Shown here piece by piece: positions 1-7,976 of a DNA stretch of 47,194 bases (position 1 is the stretch's first letter; each line of letters begins with the position of its first letter). Under the pieces are notes generated by a model. That model was not told the DNA's origin, did not search any database, and saw nothing but the letters and a program-made list of their open reading frames with translations. This stretch comes from a candidate division FCPU426 bacterium (GTDB taxonomy: Bacteria > Oederibacteriota > Muellerivitia > Muellerivitales > Muellerivitaceae). A program made the position numbers and the translations under genes. The DNA lies in NCBI GenBank assembly GCA_023249615.1, contig JAHFCG010000004.1, forward strand, positions 1 through 47,194. The letters run 5' to 3'.

Positions 1-22
1 AGCCGAACTGTCTGCCTTTCAT
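1..22 (-). CDS. 5' end of a paralogue of the GH30 enzyme (truncated by window edge)
   Basis: An ATG at 20-22 on the minus strand opens a frame reading M-K-G-R-Q-F-G before the window ends. The complete GH30 gene next door begins M-Q-G-R-H-F-G-W. The ribosome-binding site (GGAGGACGCC before ATG) and about 60 nt of leader are also alike in the two genes. I infer a tandem paralogue of the secreted enzyme, or at least of its leader and signal peptide. Only seven codons are visible, so the product cannot be known. Confidence 0.5.
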
Positions 23-81
23 GGCGTCCTCCAAATTATTTCAATTACGATCTACTTTCAGTGAGATCGTCCGCGAACAAC
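23..81 (-). promoter_or_regulatory. Duplicated leader, copy A (matches 3252-3310)
   Basis: About 60 nt upstream of the left-edge start codon align without large gaps to the leader of the GH30 gene. Shared blocks include GGCGTCCTCC, TTTCAAT-ACGAT, CTTCA and AATCGT-CGC (plus-strand reading). Similarity above that of random intergenic DNA suggests a duplicated promoter/leader and shared regulation. Confidence 0.5.
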
Positions 82-82
82 G

Positions 83-94
83 GTAACCGGTTAC
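83..94. promoter_or_regulatory. Perfect 12-bp palindrome, LacI-family operator-like
   Basis: GTAACCGGTTAC is a perfect palindrome with a central CG, the layout of LacI/GntR-family operators. It lies about 60 bp upstream of the left-edge gene, a plausible operator position for a sugar-responsive repressor. The neighbouring GH30 gene has no matching site. No regulator gene is in the window, so the assignment rests on shape only. Confidence 0.35.
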
Positions 95-104
95 ATCCCG
101 GTCC

Positions 105-159
105 AAAAAAACCGGGGTGGAGAGGCCGGTTCCCCTATGGAACCGACAAACCACCCCGG
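105..159 (-). terminator. Rho-independent terminator of the GH30 gene
   Basis: A long hairpin has outer arms CCGGGGTGG (112-120) and CCACCCCGG (151-159) and an inner hairpin CGGTTCC/GGAACCG. On the minus strand it is followed by seven T (105-111). It begins just after the GH30 stop codon at 171. Confidence 0.8.
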
Positions 160-170
160 CCGAAAAACTA

Positions 171-3100
171 CTATTTGAGAACGAGGATCCTGGACTTGGC
201 GGTCGTCATCTGTCCTTCGGATTCCACCGTCACCACCAGGAAATAAACACCATTGGCCAGATAATTACCCGCGTAGTCTCTTTCATCCCAATAAAGGGTG
301 TGGGTTCCTGAAGTTCCAAAGGTCGAACCCGGCACCGTCGTGGACCAGATCAACCGGCCCGACAAGGAGTAAGCCTTGAAAGTGATCTTCGCGTTTGGAT
401 CGATCGTTTCCTCATTCGACCCCAGGACGCTGGCGGATGTTCCCCCGCTGCCTGAGAGGCTCAAGGAAAGATTCACGCCGCTTCCCGTCGAAGGGTTCGG
501 GAAGGCCACCACACTGGCCGCCTTCAGGGACGCGCTTGCCGCCGCCGGCTCCTGACCCCAGACCAAACCGCCGTTGAAATAACCCGTCGCCTTCGTGTCG
601 TTGATGAAGGACGTATTGGCCGCGTAGCTCCAGTCGTTGGACTGCGTCATGTTGCTCCAGTCACTCTTGTTGAACCGGCTCTGGATCTGGATCTTCTGGC
701 CAGCCTGCAGAACCATGTTCCCCGTGAAGGAATAGAGGATGTAGCCCGTTTGTCCGCCCAAAGCGGCCGCCTGAGCGGAAACATGGACGTTGCTGGTCAC
801 CGTGCTGCCCACGGGTTGCAATCCCGCCCAATCCACCCAGGCTTGGATGGTTTGGTTCGTGCAATCGCAATTAAACCAGTAGCGGACCGTCACGTTGTTC
901 AGCGCCACAGCCGTTGACCCGGTATTCGAGACCTGAATCTGGGGATGCGGGCTGTTGTTGGTATCCGATGTCACCCCGCTCAAGAGCTGGACCGAGATAC
1001 TTCCCGTTCCCGTTACAACGGTGGGAGTTGCGGTGGGAGGCACTGGCGTAAAGGTCGCTGTCGGCGGCACAGGAGTATTGGTCCTAGTCGCCGTCGGAGG
1101 AACCGGTGTATTCGTCCTCGTATTCGTAGGAGGAGCCGCCGTAAATGTCATGGTCGGTGGCTGGGCCGTGAATGTCGCCGTCGGAGGTGCCGGAGTATTG
1201 GTAGATGTCGCGGTCGGCGGAACCGGTGTGCTCGTCCTCGTATTCGTAGGAGGAGCTGCCGTAAATGTCATGGTCGGTGGCTGGGCCGTGAATGTCGCCG
1301 TAGGCGGCACAGACGTATTCGTCCTCGTTGAGGTGAGGGTAGGGGTATTGGCCGGCTGCGGAATGATCTGAATAGCTTCCACCAACGCGTTGGTGTCCGT
1401 GCCCCCAGTGCTGGCGAACTGGATCGTGATCACTCCCCCGCTGGGCGAGATATTGTTGATCACCTTGTCGTCTGCCGCGTTCGCGCCCACCTGGGCAAAG
1501 AGGTCAAGGTTGGAGACCACCGTGGTCCCATTGACGGAGACGCTGAAAATTCGGGCTCCAGCCGTGGCATTACCCGAATAGGTCTCGGCCAGTTTCAGGG
1601 TGACCTGGTAGGTTCCGTTTGGCACATTGAAGGAATAGCTGAAGGTCCCGTAGCGCTGGGTGTCATACAGAGTGGAGTCAGAGGTACCAGAGATGGCTGT
1701 CCCTTGAGCGATGGTGGAGCCGCCGGTGAAGTTCGTGTCGGCGGACCAAACGTTGCCAAGCGTGTCCGTATAGGAAGGCCCGCCTGCGTTCACACGCCAA
1801 GTGGAGAAAACCACCGGGGTGTTCGTACGGGTGGCGGTAAATGTGGCCGTCGGGGGCAAAGCCGTGTTGGTGCGTGTAAAGGTTGCCGTCGGAGGCACAG
1901 GCGTGTTCGTGTTGGTCGGGGTATTCGTCGGCTGCGAGGACCCGTTGACGACTCCGATAAAAGAAGTCACGCTGGACCCAGTCAGGCTATAGGTGAAACT
2001 CCCGCCCGAAACAGCCACGGGTGATTTCGCGACAAGGTTATTGCTTCCGTCCGTCACCCAAGGCGTCACCGAGGTCACATTAACCCCGTTGATAGAAAAG
2101 GTTTGGGACGTGTTTCCACCGTTGTTGTTGATGGCCACGAACACGATAGTTTGGGGGGAGGAAGTGTTGGTGTTCTTGAAGGCGCTTACGGAAATCCCGG
2201 AGGTCGGGGCCGCTGTCGCTCCCATGCGGTAGTAGCCGGGCCGGATAAATTTGCTGTAATTACCCAAAACATAAGCCTTGATGGTGAGGTTGTTGTTGCT
2301 GAGAAGGTCCGTCAGCCACCAATAGCTGAAGGAGTTCATGCCGGCGTTCACCAGGCAGCTTTGGATCCAACCGGCTTCCTGAAGGGCGCCGGGGATATCG
2401 GTCGTATTTCCGGACACCTCGGTCTCCCACCACTCCTGATTGGTCACGTGGGTAAAACCGTAGGAAGAAAGCGGGTTGGCCGTCCCCCCATAAAGATGGG
2501 TGGCGATGATGCTGACGAGACCGGAATTGGTAGGGTCATTCATGGTGGTGGAAGCCAGGTTCATCCCGCCCGGATTGACCGGCTCCGGGATCATGATCTT
2601 GGTCGAAAAGCCCGCGTTCTGAAGGGCGGTATGGAAGACCGGAACAAAAACATTGAATTGCCCGGCGCTCCAGACAGCCGCCTCGTAGTTGGGGTTCCAG
2701 TTGGGCTCGTTCTGGACGGAAACGGCGTAAAGACTGACACCGTGGCTCTGGGCATATTGGACAAAGGAAACCAGATAATTGGCGTAGCCGGTGTCTGCGG
2801 CGTTGGGGGATCCGGAAGCCGCGCCGGTAAACTTGGCGTTTCCGCTCAAATCCCCGTTGGTTCCATTACCATTTACGTTGTTGTTGCCTTTGTATTGCGC
2901 CGGGGGAGACCACTCGGTGGCCCAAAGAAGGATATTGGGATTGACCGCCTTGGCCGCCGCCAAGGTGTTCACTTCATTGGCGAAACTATTATTGGGATCG
3001 ATACGGGCCCGGAGGGAGGAGAGGCCGATATGGCCGTTCGAGTTGTCGATGCCGAACAAGGCCTGTCCCGCGGTTCCAATGCCGCTCCAGGCGCTGGAGG

Positions 3101-3251
3101 CGCCGATGGAACGGATAAATTGATTGGTCTGGGTGGCGTCGACCGTGCAGGTTCCCGCCAGGGCGGCGGAGGAAGCGAAAAGGAAAAGAAGGGCGGGGAG
3201 TATTTCCCGGATTCCTCGGAATGATGTCCAGCCGAAATGACGACCTTGCAT
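171..3251 (-). CDS. Secreted GH30 xylanase-type enzyme with malectin and CBM3 modules
   Basis: Predicted extracellular endo-glycosidase of family GH30 (glucuronoxylanase-like, subfamily 8 type), cutting plant xylan. A signal peptide spans residues 1-33, the GH30 TIM barrel about 35-437, a malectin/CBM57 domain 484-631, a CBM3 750-897 and a C-terminal sorting-type domain 910-1026. TPT-rich linkers separate the modules. The acid/base is Glu182 in QNEPNW and the nucleophile is probably Glu278 in WETEVSG. CBM3 would anchor the enzyme to cellulose, and the C-terminal domain ends in the YxxNP ... GVYFL ... K-S-R-I pattern of type IX-like cargo. The ATG follows AGGAGG with 5-nt spacing. The second linker contains a 120-bp tandem duplication. 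A strong terminator follows. Substrate is inferred from family; module order is read directly. Confidence 0.88.
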   Translation of the reverse strand: MQGRHFGWTSFRGIREILPALLFLFASSAALAGTCTVDATQTNQFIRSIGASSAWSGIGTAGQALFGIDNSNGHIGLSSLRARIDPNNSFANEVNTLAAAKAVNPNILLWATEWSPPAQYKGNNNVNGNGTNGDLSGNAKFTGAASGSPNAADTGYANYLVSFVQYAQSHGVSLYAVSVQNEPNWNPNYEAAVWSAGQFNVFVPVFHTALQNAGFSTKIMIPEPVNPGGMNLASTTMNDPTNSGLVSIIATHLYGGTANPLSSYGFTHVTNQEWWETEVSGNTTDIPGALQEAGWIQSCLVNAGMNSFSYWWLTDLLSNNNLTIKAYVLGNYSKFIRPGYYRMGATAAPTSGISVSAFKNTNTSSPQTIVFVAINNNGGNTSQTFSINGVNVTSVTPWVTDGSNNLVAKSPVAVSGGSFTYSLTGSSVTSFIGVVNGSSQPTNTPTNTNTPVPPTATFTRTNTALPPTATFTATRTNTPVVFSTWRVNAGGPSYTDTLGNVWSADTNFTGGSTIAQGTAISGTSDSTLYDTQRYGTFSYSFNVPNGTYQVTLKLAETYSGNATAGARIFSVSVNGTTVVSNLDLFAQVGANAADDKVINNISPSGGVITIQFASTGGTDTNALVEAIQIIPQPANTPTLTSTRTNTSVPPTATFTAQPPTMTFTAAPPTNTRTSTPVPPTATSTNTPAPPTATFTAQPPTMTFTAAPPTNTRTNTPVPPTATRTNTPVPPTATFTPVPPTATPTVVTGTGSISVQLLSGVTSDTNNSPHPQIQVSNTGSTAVALNNVTVRYWFNCDCTNQTIQAWVDWAGLQPVGSTVTSNVHVSAQAAALGGQTGYILYSFTGNMVLQAGQKIQIQSRFNKSDWSNMTQSNDWSYAANTSFINDTKATGYFNGGLVWGQEPAAASASLKAASVVAFPNPSTGSGVNLSLSLSGSGGTSASVLGSNEETIDPNAKITFKAYSLSGRLIWSTTVPGSTFGTSGTHTLYWDERDYAGNYLANGVYFLVVTVESEGQMTTAKSRILVLK
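1081..1320. repeat. Two tandem 120-bp units in the GH30 linker
   Basis: Two nearly identical 120-bp units (1081-1200 and 1201-1320) encode 40-residue Pro/Thr blocks (PPTATFTAQPPTMTFTAAPP type). The identity extends to silent positions, so this is a recent DNA-level duplication that lengthens the linker. Confidence 0.75.
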
Positions 3252-3310
3252 GGCGTCCTCCTGATATTTTTCAATGACGATTTAACTTCAATTAAATCGT
3301 TCGCAGGAAA
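3252..3310 (-). promoter_or_regulatory. Leader of the GH30 gene, copy B
   Basis: This is the partner of the leader at 23-81. It carries the AGGAGG ribosome-binding site and a conserved block further upstream. An imperfect hairpin with arms GGGTCCA/TGGACCC (3330-3336, 3356-3362) lies beyond it and is not shared with copy A. Confidence 0.45.
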
Positions 3311-3473
3311 GGACGATGTTTTGGGAGCAGGGTCCACCCTACTATGATTGGTGTTTGGACCCGGAGGTTTTATTCCCGTTTGTTAAAAAATTTGGACACG
3401 GCCGGAGTGGTTGATTTTGCGGGAGGTTTACCGTTTAAAGGATCGGGTTAAATAAAGAAACCTAAAAACCCCT

Positions 3474-4835
3474 TTAATTTTTTTCGGGATGCTTGGCACG
3501 GTAATCGTCCAGCCATTTTTTCAGTGGAACATCATTAGGATCAAGCCTCAAGGCCTGATCCAGGCTTTGAAGGGCCAGGGCTGTTTTTCCCGCCTTGAAA
3601 TAGGCCGCGCCCAGATTTCTCCAAGCGCGGGCGTCGTTGGGGTTTTGCTGGGCCGCGATTTCGTAGCTCCTCAGGAGGGCCGCGGAAGGAACCTGGGTTC
3701 CTGCCGGAACGGGATTGTTCGGGATCTCGAAATGAACCTCGACCTTGGGCTTGGGAGGGCCCGGGGACACCGCCGCGGGAACGGGCGTGGCCACCACCGT
3801 CACGGGTGCCACTACCGTGATCACCTGGGGAGCAACCGGAGTCGGCTCGGGAAACTCATAGCCCAGGCTTATCCGATGCGAGGTTCCCAGATCGCCGACT
3901 GGCACGAAGGCGTAATCCAGTGAGAGGGCCTCGATCTTCAACCCCGCCCCGGCGCTCAAACCCGTCAATCCACCGATCTGGTTGTCGGAAAGGGCCGCTT
4001 GGTAACCCACTCTTAAAAAATAACGCCCCTCCAGGCCTCCCTCCAAACCGCACCGCAACTTGCTGACGCCGTTGGGCTCCCAATAACCGCCCAATATCCA
4101 AAGGAGGGAAGCCCCGGGAGTTAAATGGAGATTGGCGGAAAGACCCGCGTGAATATCCAGAGCCTGGGTGAAGCCTTGAAGATCCGTGCTTAAACCCGTC
4201 AGGGCAAGTCCCGCCTTCAGGTCCCTGGACGGTGAAAACAAAAGACCAAGGTCCCCGGAAAGCTGGGAGTAAAGCGAGTCCACGATCTTTTCCTGCGAGC
4301 CATGAAGAGCCAGCCCCAGGAAAAAATGGTCGAAAATTTTCTCTCCCCATCCAAAGCTTAAGCCAACCTCGCTGTCGGAAAAAGTTCCCAGGGGCACGCC
4401 AAAGGCATCCCTTTTATCCAGGTCGCTCCACCCCACATATTGGATGGCGGCTCCCCACCCGCCCTTGCTTCCGGCCGGCATGCCAAAAAGAAGCGTCTCC
4501 TCAAAGGCCCCTCCCAGATAGCTGTTGTGGTTGATGGAAAGTTGGTTGTTTCGAAGGGTTCCCAACCCCGCGCTGTTAAAGAAAAGCGCCGAGGGGTCGT
4601 CGGCCAAACCCACCAAGGCATCGCCCAAGGCGTCCGCGCGGGCCGAAGCCCCCAGGGCCCCCAGGGGTGTCGAGAGTTGGGCGGCGGCGAGTGTCTGCGC
4701 CCCGCCAACACCCGAAACAAAAATTCCCACCACAGACACACAGAGGCACAGTTTCCAAAAATCCGGAACGAAGAACCCAAAAAAAATCCTTAAAACCTCC
4801 GTGGCTCCGTGGCTCCGTGGTAAAAGTCTTTTCAT
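3474..4835 (-). CDS. PorV-like outer-membrane protein with C-terminal TPR
   Basis: A 453-residue protein resembling the PorV/UPF0164 beta-barrel family. After the signal sequence, the motif LGALGASARADALGDALVGLADDPSA (split here: LGALGASARADA, then LGDALVGLADDPSA) is typical of that family. It is followed by alternating beta segments, a Pro/Val linker (about residues 330-370) and two TPR units near the end. In type IX secretion PorV carries cargo across the outer membrane; here that role is inferred. The ATG overlaps the upstream stop as ATGA, implying translational coupling to the PA14-CBM9 gene. The first 50 or so codons run through an intergenic repeat (4729-4825), so the signal peptide core (KLCLCVSVVGIF) is repeat-derived. 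A later start would leave no signal peptide. Confidence 0.72.
   Translation of the reverse strand: MKRLLPRSHGATEVLRIFFGFFVPDFWKLCLCVSVVGIFVSGVGGAQTLAAAQLSTPLGALGASARADALGDALVGLADDPSALFFNSAGLGTLRNNQLSINHNSYLGGAFEETLLFGMPAGSKGGWGAAIQYVGWSDLDKRDAFGVPLGTFSDSEVGLSFGWGEKIFDHFFLGLALHGSQEKIVDSLYSQLSGDLGLLFSPSRDLKAGLALTGLSTDLQGFTQALDIHAGLSANLHLTPGASLLWILGGYWEPNGVSKLRCGLEGGLEGRYFLRVGYQAALSDNQIGGLTGLSAGAGLKIEALSLDYAFVPVGDLGTSHRISLGYEFPEPTPVAPQVITVVAPVTVVATPVPAAVSPGPPKPKVEVHFEIPNNPVPAGTQVPSAALLRSYEIAAQQNPNDARAWRNLGAAYFKAGKTALALQSLDQALRLDPNDVPLKKWLDDYRAKHPEKN
4729..4825. repeat. Palindromic repeat, CACAGAGGCAC/CCGTGGCTCCGTGG family
   Basis: Left arm ACCACAGACACACAGAGG (4729 on) and right arm CCTCCGTGGCTCCGTGG (4796-4822) are imperfectly complementary, each made of short tandem units. 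It lies inside the 5' coding region of the PorV-like gene. Confidence 0.65.
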
Positions 4836-6265
4836 TTCTGAATGGCCATTACGGCGGTCCTGAACTTTTCCGATTGCCCGGAATCGTAATCCAGCTCGAC
4901 CCGGTACAAATAATGACCCGGCGCGAAGGTGGACACGTCCAACTGGCTGGATTGTAACCCCGAGGATTTGGGATCGTTGAGTGTCGCCGTGAGATTTCCC
5001 CAGGCGTTCCAAACCCTGATGACGGCCCTTCCCGGTTGGGCCATTTGATAGGTGAAACGCACAAGGTTTCCCGCCGAGGGATTGGGCGAGACATAGGGCT
5101 GCCCCGTGGGAGCCGGAGGCGTGGCCACCGGCGTTGGGCAGGCCGCGGCCAGAGTTAATTGGGCGAAGCGGCTGGGGTTGGCGTAATCATCCGCTCCCCC
5201 GTTCCAGATCAGCTGTCCATCCCGGCAGTTGCCCCCGTTGTGATTCACATCCACTCCGACATCAAAACCCAAGACCGTTCCGGAGCCCGGGCCGGGAAGT
5301 CCCAGCGTGGACCATGGTATCGAAACCTCCACCACGTATCCCCCGGGGATGGAGGTTGTGGCCATGTTCACCCCCGTTGTCCTTCCCTGAAACTCCACCG
5401 CGGCGGTGTCGCCCCACCGGAAGAAAAACTCGAAATCATTGTTGCCGGTGGTCACACTCCCCGAGTCGGTGGTGTCCAGGTAAAGCTCCACCGTGGAGTT
5501 GCGCCACAAGGAGGCGGTCCCGGTGTTGTAAAGCTGGGCGTCGATGACCGTCACGCCAAAATAGAGGTTGGTGGAATCCCAAAGGGTCTTGAAGGAAGCC
5601 GTGGTGCCGTAGACGTTGCCCAGGACCGTCCGATTGACGGTATTCCAGCCCGCGATGGACCAGGGCCATTCGTTCAAGGCGCCGTCCACCACAATTCCGG
5701 CGCCGCCGGCCTGGCAGGAGGAGGGGGTCTGGGGCGTGGGGGTCGGGTTCAGGGCCGCCCCCGAGAAGAGGTACTGGTGGGGAATGATCTCATTCGCCTG
5801 CGACGGGCTTTCCCATACCAGCTGGATCCCGTCCGTAGCGGGGTTGGCGCCGCTGGTGAAATAATCCAGCTCGATGGAATATTTGGTATTGGCCGTTAGG
5901 GTGATCACACCGGAAAAACCCCGCACCGGAGGGCCGTAGTCGGTCCACTGGTTGACGAGCGTCTGGCCGTTGACGATCAGGCTCACCCCGCCGTTCAGGT
6001 CCACCGTAAAGGTGGTGGGCTCGCTATAGGCCGCTTCCACCTGGCCGGTCCACTGGACCGAGAAGGTGACCCCGGACATGCCCGGTTGGGGCGGACAACC
6101 GAACCATTGGTACCGGGGTTGGGGGTCCACCACAGTGGCGGCGGCACTGGTCAGGTTGGTGTTGATGAAATAAATTCCCTTGAGGCCGTCGCCGTTAAAC
6201 TGGGCGAACAAGGGGCCGTTCAGGAAAAAGAAAAAAAGAAGGAACCGGCGGCTTTTAAAAACCAC
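4832..6265 (-). CDS. Secreted PA14-CBM9 protein with sorting-type C terminus
   Basis: An extracellular carbohydrate-binding protein of 477 residues. A signal peptide spans about 1-22 (RRFLLFFFFLNGPLFAQ). A PA14 domain lies at about 25-172, with the YSIELDYF ... IQLVWESP pattern of that fold. A family-9 carbohydrate-binding/DOMON-like domain lies at about 190-375 (VDGALNEW start, VEVSIPWSTLG, GFDVGVDVNHNG). A C-terminal domain beginning YVSPNPSAGN has the layout of the secreted neighbours. I chose a GTG start at 6265 because GAGGA lies 7 nt upstream; a TTG at 6301 is possible. It has no catalytic domain, so it probably binds xylan or cello-oligosaccharides at the surface. It is coupled (ATGA) to the PorV-like gene. 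Confidence 0.75.
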   Translation of the reverse strand: MVFKSRRFLLFFFFLNGPLFAQFNGDGLKGIYFINTNLTSAAATVVDPQPRYQWFGCPPQPGMSGVTFSVQWTGQVEAAYSEPTTFTVDLNGGVSLIVNGQTLVNQWTDYGPPVRGFSGVITLTANTKYSIELDYFTSGANPATDGIQLVWESPSQANEIIPHQYLFSGAALNPTPTPQTPSSCQAGGAGIVVDGALNEWPWSIAGWNTVNRTVLGNVYGTTASFKTLWDSTNLYFGVTVIDAQLYNTGTASLWRNSTVELYLDTTDSGSVTTGNNDFEFFFRWGDTAAVEFQGRTTGVNMATTSIPGGYVVEVSIPWSTLGLPGPGSGTVLGFDVGVDVNHNGGNCRDGQLIWNGGADDYANPSRFAQLTLAAACPTPVATPPAPTGQPYVSPNPSAGNLVRFTYQMAQPGRAVIRVWNAWGNLTATLNDPKSSGLQSSQLDVSTFAPGHYLYRVELDYDSGQSEKFRTAVMAIQK

Positions 6266-6326
6266 GGTCAAATCCTCTTCATTCGGGTTTGATGGGGTCA
6301 ATCATCCGACCTGTGAAACAACTGGC

Positions 6327-6332
6327 ATTATA
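6327..6332 (-). promoter_or_regulatory. Possible -10 box (TATAAT) before the PA14-CBM9 gene
   Basis: A perfect TATAAT on the minus strand sits in the 102-nt gap between the anti-sigma-like gene and the PA14-CBM9 start. No good -35 box is seen, so an internal promoter is only possible. Confidence 0.3.
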
Positions 6333-6367
6333 AGACTTCGGGGGAAATGGGAAGACGGATGACCTGG

Positions 6368-7021
6368 TTATTTTAACCTGATCTTGATTTCCTTGGTTTG
6401 ACGCGAGGCCCCGGATTGGACATCGATGCGGTAATCCCCCGCCGCGGCCGGCTCCCCATCCGAAAGAAGGCCGTCCCACCGGAAGGACCATTGGCCCGGC
6501 TGGACAAAACCGGTATAGAGGACCCTGACTTCCCGGCCCTGAACGTCTAAAACGCGAACAGTCACCAGGGCGGCCTGGGTGCTGTCCACCACGACGCTTA
6601 ATTCCTGTCCCTCGGCCGTGAAACCAGCCGGTTGCGGCACTACTTTGGGCGGAATGGCATGATGGGAAAGGGCCTTGAGTTGGGGCTGAACCGCCGGAGC
6701 GGTCTGGACCTTGGGAGCGGGTGTTTCCAGGGAGGGATGCGGCCAGAATTTCCAGGCCAAGAGACCAGCTCCGGCCATCGCGACTAAAAGAACCTTTATC
6801 AGCCCGTTTCCGGTCGACAGGCCTGAACCTCCTGCCTGGGGCAGTTGTTGGAGTCCCTGAGGCAGGGACGGTTGGGGAAGTCCCGTCGCCAAATAGTTTT
6901 CTTCCAGGAGCTTTTCATAACGCAAAGCGGCATCAGGCGACTCGTTCAAGAGTCGGCTGAGAGACTCGTGTTCCGCCTCGCTGAAATCCCTATGGAAAAA
7001 TTCCTGAATCAAATCCGTCAT
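6368..7021 (-). CDS. Anti-sigma-like membrane protein with FlgD-type Ig domain
   Basis: A 217-residue protein encoded 1 nt after the ECF sigma gene. It has an acidic helical N-terminal region (1-45, resembling anti-sigma cytoplasmic segments), one transmembrane helix at about 74-91, a Pro-rich stretch, and a C-terminal beta-sandwich at about 140-217 (VRVLDVQGREV ... WSFRWDGLLSDGE ... GDYRIDV) like the FlgD Ig-like/sorting fold. The topology is cytoplasmic sigma binding with a periplasmic sensor. No zinc-binding HxxxCxxC motif is seen. The unusual part is the sensor, which resembles the C-terminal domains of the secreted cargo. Function is inferred from gene order and topology. Confidence 0.6.
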   Translation of the reverse strand: MTDLIQEFFHRDFSEAEHESLSRLLNESPDAALRYEKLLEENYLATGLPQPSLPQGLQQLPQAGGSGLSTGNGLIKVLLVAMAGAGLLAWKFWPHPSLETPAPKVQTAPAVQPQLKALSHHAIPPKVVPQPAGFTAEGQELSVVVDSTQAALVTVRVLDVQGREVRVLYTGFVQPGQWSFRWDGLLSDGEPAAAGDYRIDVQSGASRQTKEIKIRLK

Positions 7022-7022
7022 T

Positions 7023-7586
7023 TCAACCCTCTTTTAATAGCTCTTCAACCAGCACCTTCAAGGCCCTTTTACAGCGCGACAACCGCGACATTACCGTGCC
7101 CAGCGGCATTTTCAGGGCTTTTCCAATTTCCACATAGCTCTTGTCCTGCTTTTCCCTCAGCTCGATGACGTCCCGGCAATCCCTGCCGATCTTTTCCAGG
7201 CAGCGGTCGACAAGGCCGAGCTTGTGGCGTTTCTCATTCTCAATATCCCCGGCGGAATCCTTCTCCCGCGCCGCCGGCCGCAACAGGATTTCCAGGTCAT
7301 CCCTTTCCCGGGCCACCGTTTTGACCCTTTGGCGGTAGCGGTTGTGGCACTTGTAGATGCATATTTGCGTCAACCAGGTGGAAAGGGCGCAGCGAAACTC
7401 GAATTCCGGGAGCTTTTCAAAGGCCGTAATAAAGGTTTCCTGGACCACATCCTCCGCCTCCGGATCCTGGTAACCCAGAAGGTAAACGCAGCTTCGGTAT
7501 AGTCTTTCCCGGTAGGTGACGAAAAATTCCGTTTTGGCTTTTTCGTCCCCTTGGAGGATTTTTTGAACCAACTCCCGGTCTTCCAA
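7023..7586 (-). CDS. ECF-type RNA polymerase sigma factor
   Basis: A 187-residue sigma-70 family factor of the ECF class. Region 2 (about 20-90) includes DPEAEDVVQETFITAF and the WLTQICIYKCHNRYR segment. Region 4 (about 125-180) carries the helix-turn-helix SYVEIGKALKMPLGTVMSRL. The likely start is TTG with AGGGGA just upstream. It is followed 1 nt later by the anti-sigma-like gene, and then by secreted and outer-membrane protein genes on the same strand, which could be its regulon. An extended -10 promoter lies about 55 nt upstream. Confidence 0.88.
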   Translation of the reverse strand: MEDRELVQKILQGDEKAKTEFFVTYRERLYRSCVYLLGYQDPEAEDVVQETFITAFEKLPEFEFRCALSTWLTQICIYKCHNRYRQRVKTVARERDDLEILLRPAAREKDSAGDIENEKRHKLGLVDRCLEKIGRDCRDVIELREKQDKSYVEIGKALKMPLGTVMSRLSRCKRALKVLVEELLKEG

Positions 7587-7637
7587 TGGTTCCCCTAATA
7601 GATGAGTGTTTTAACGATAACCTTTTATTCCCGCCAA

Positions 7638-7646
7638 AGTATAACA
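7638..7646 (-). promoter_or_regulatory. Extended -10 promoter of the ECF sigma operon
   Basis: TGTTATACT on the minus strand fits an extended -10 element about 55 nt before the sigma start codon. A GCCCT-GAA-AGGGC inverted repeat (7660-7672) lies just upstream at the -35 position and may be an operator. Confidence 0.45.
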
Positions 7647-7715
7647 CGGTGATATTAACGCCCTGAAAGGGCTTTCAAGGGATGCCCCAAGTTCAATTCT
7701 CTCTTCACGAAAACA

Positions 7716-7753
7716 AAAAAGCCCAACTCTCCAAAAGGAGGTTGGGCTTTTTT
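7716..7753. terminator. Bidirectional Rho-independent terminator
   Basis: GCCCAAC-T-CTCC, loop AAAA, GGAG-GTTGGGC forms an 11-bp stem flanked by A6 on the left and T6 on the right. It can end minus-strand transcripts coming from the 561-aa gene. Confidence 0.8.
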
Positions 7754-7775
7754 GGCTGGGGCGGTAGGATTCGAA
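7753..7775. repeat. 23-bp copy of the tRNA-Gln 3' end (att-like)
   Basis: Positions 7753-7775 are identical to 9840-9862, the CCA end and T-arm of the tRNA-Gln gene, in the same orientation. The match stops inside the T-loop, typical of an attachment-site repeat left by tRNA-targeted integration. Confidence 0.6.
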
Positions 7776-7976
7776 GCTAAAACTTCTGCATGTCCTCTCT
7801 GTCTCAAACACATTGAACTATATAGACCTCTAGCGCGATTGACCTACAAGAGCATTCACAAAACGAACTCACGAATTTGACGCATTTTGAAGGGTCATGT
7901 CCTTGTTAGTGGCGCAAAGGGTAGACGAAAGGTAGATAGTTTATTTCGATACTCCATTTCCTCCCCGCCGTGAACA
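7776..7976. other. Gene-free stretch inside the putative tRNA island
   Basis: No coding region is convincing here. A motif near its end (GTAGACGA..GGTAGAT, about 7909-7940) recurs at 9766-9797 on the other side of the 561-aa gene in the same orientation, forming a second direct repeat of about 30 bp. Confidence 0.4.

Noticed and set aside
945-1371. Long plus-strand frames rich in Val/Gly/Arg
   Set aside because: They are the antisense of the TPT linker of the GH30 gene; repetitive composition keeps several frames open.
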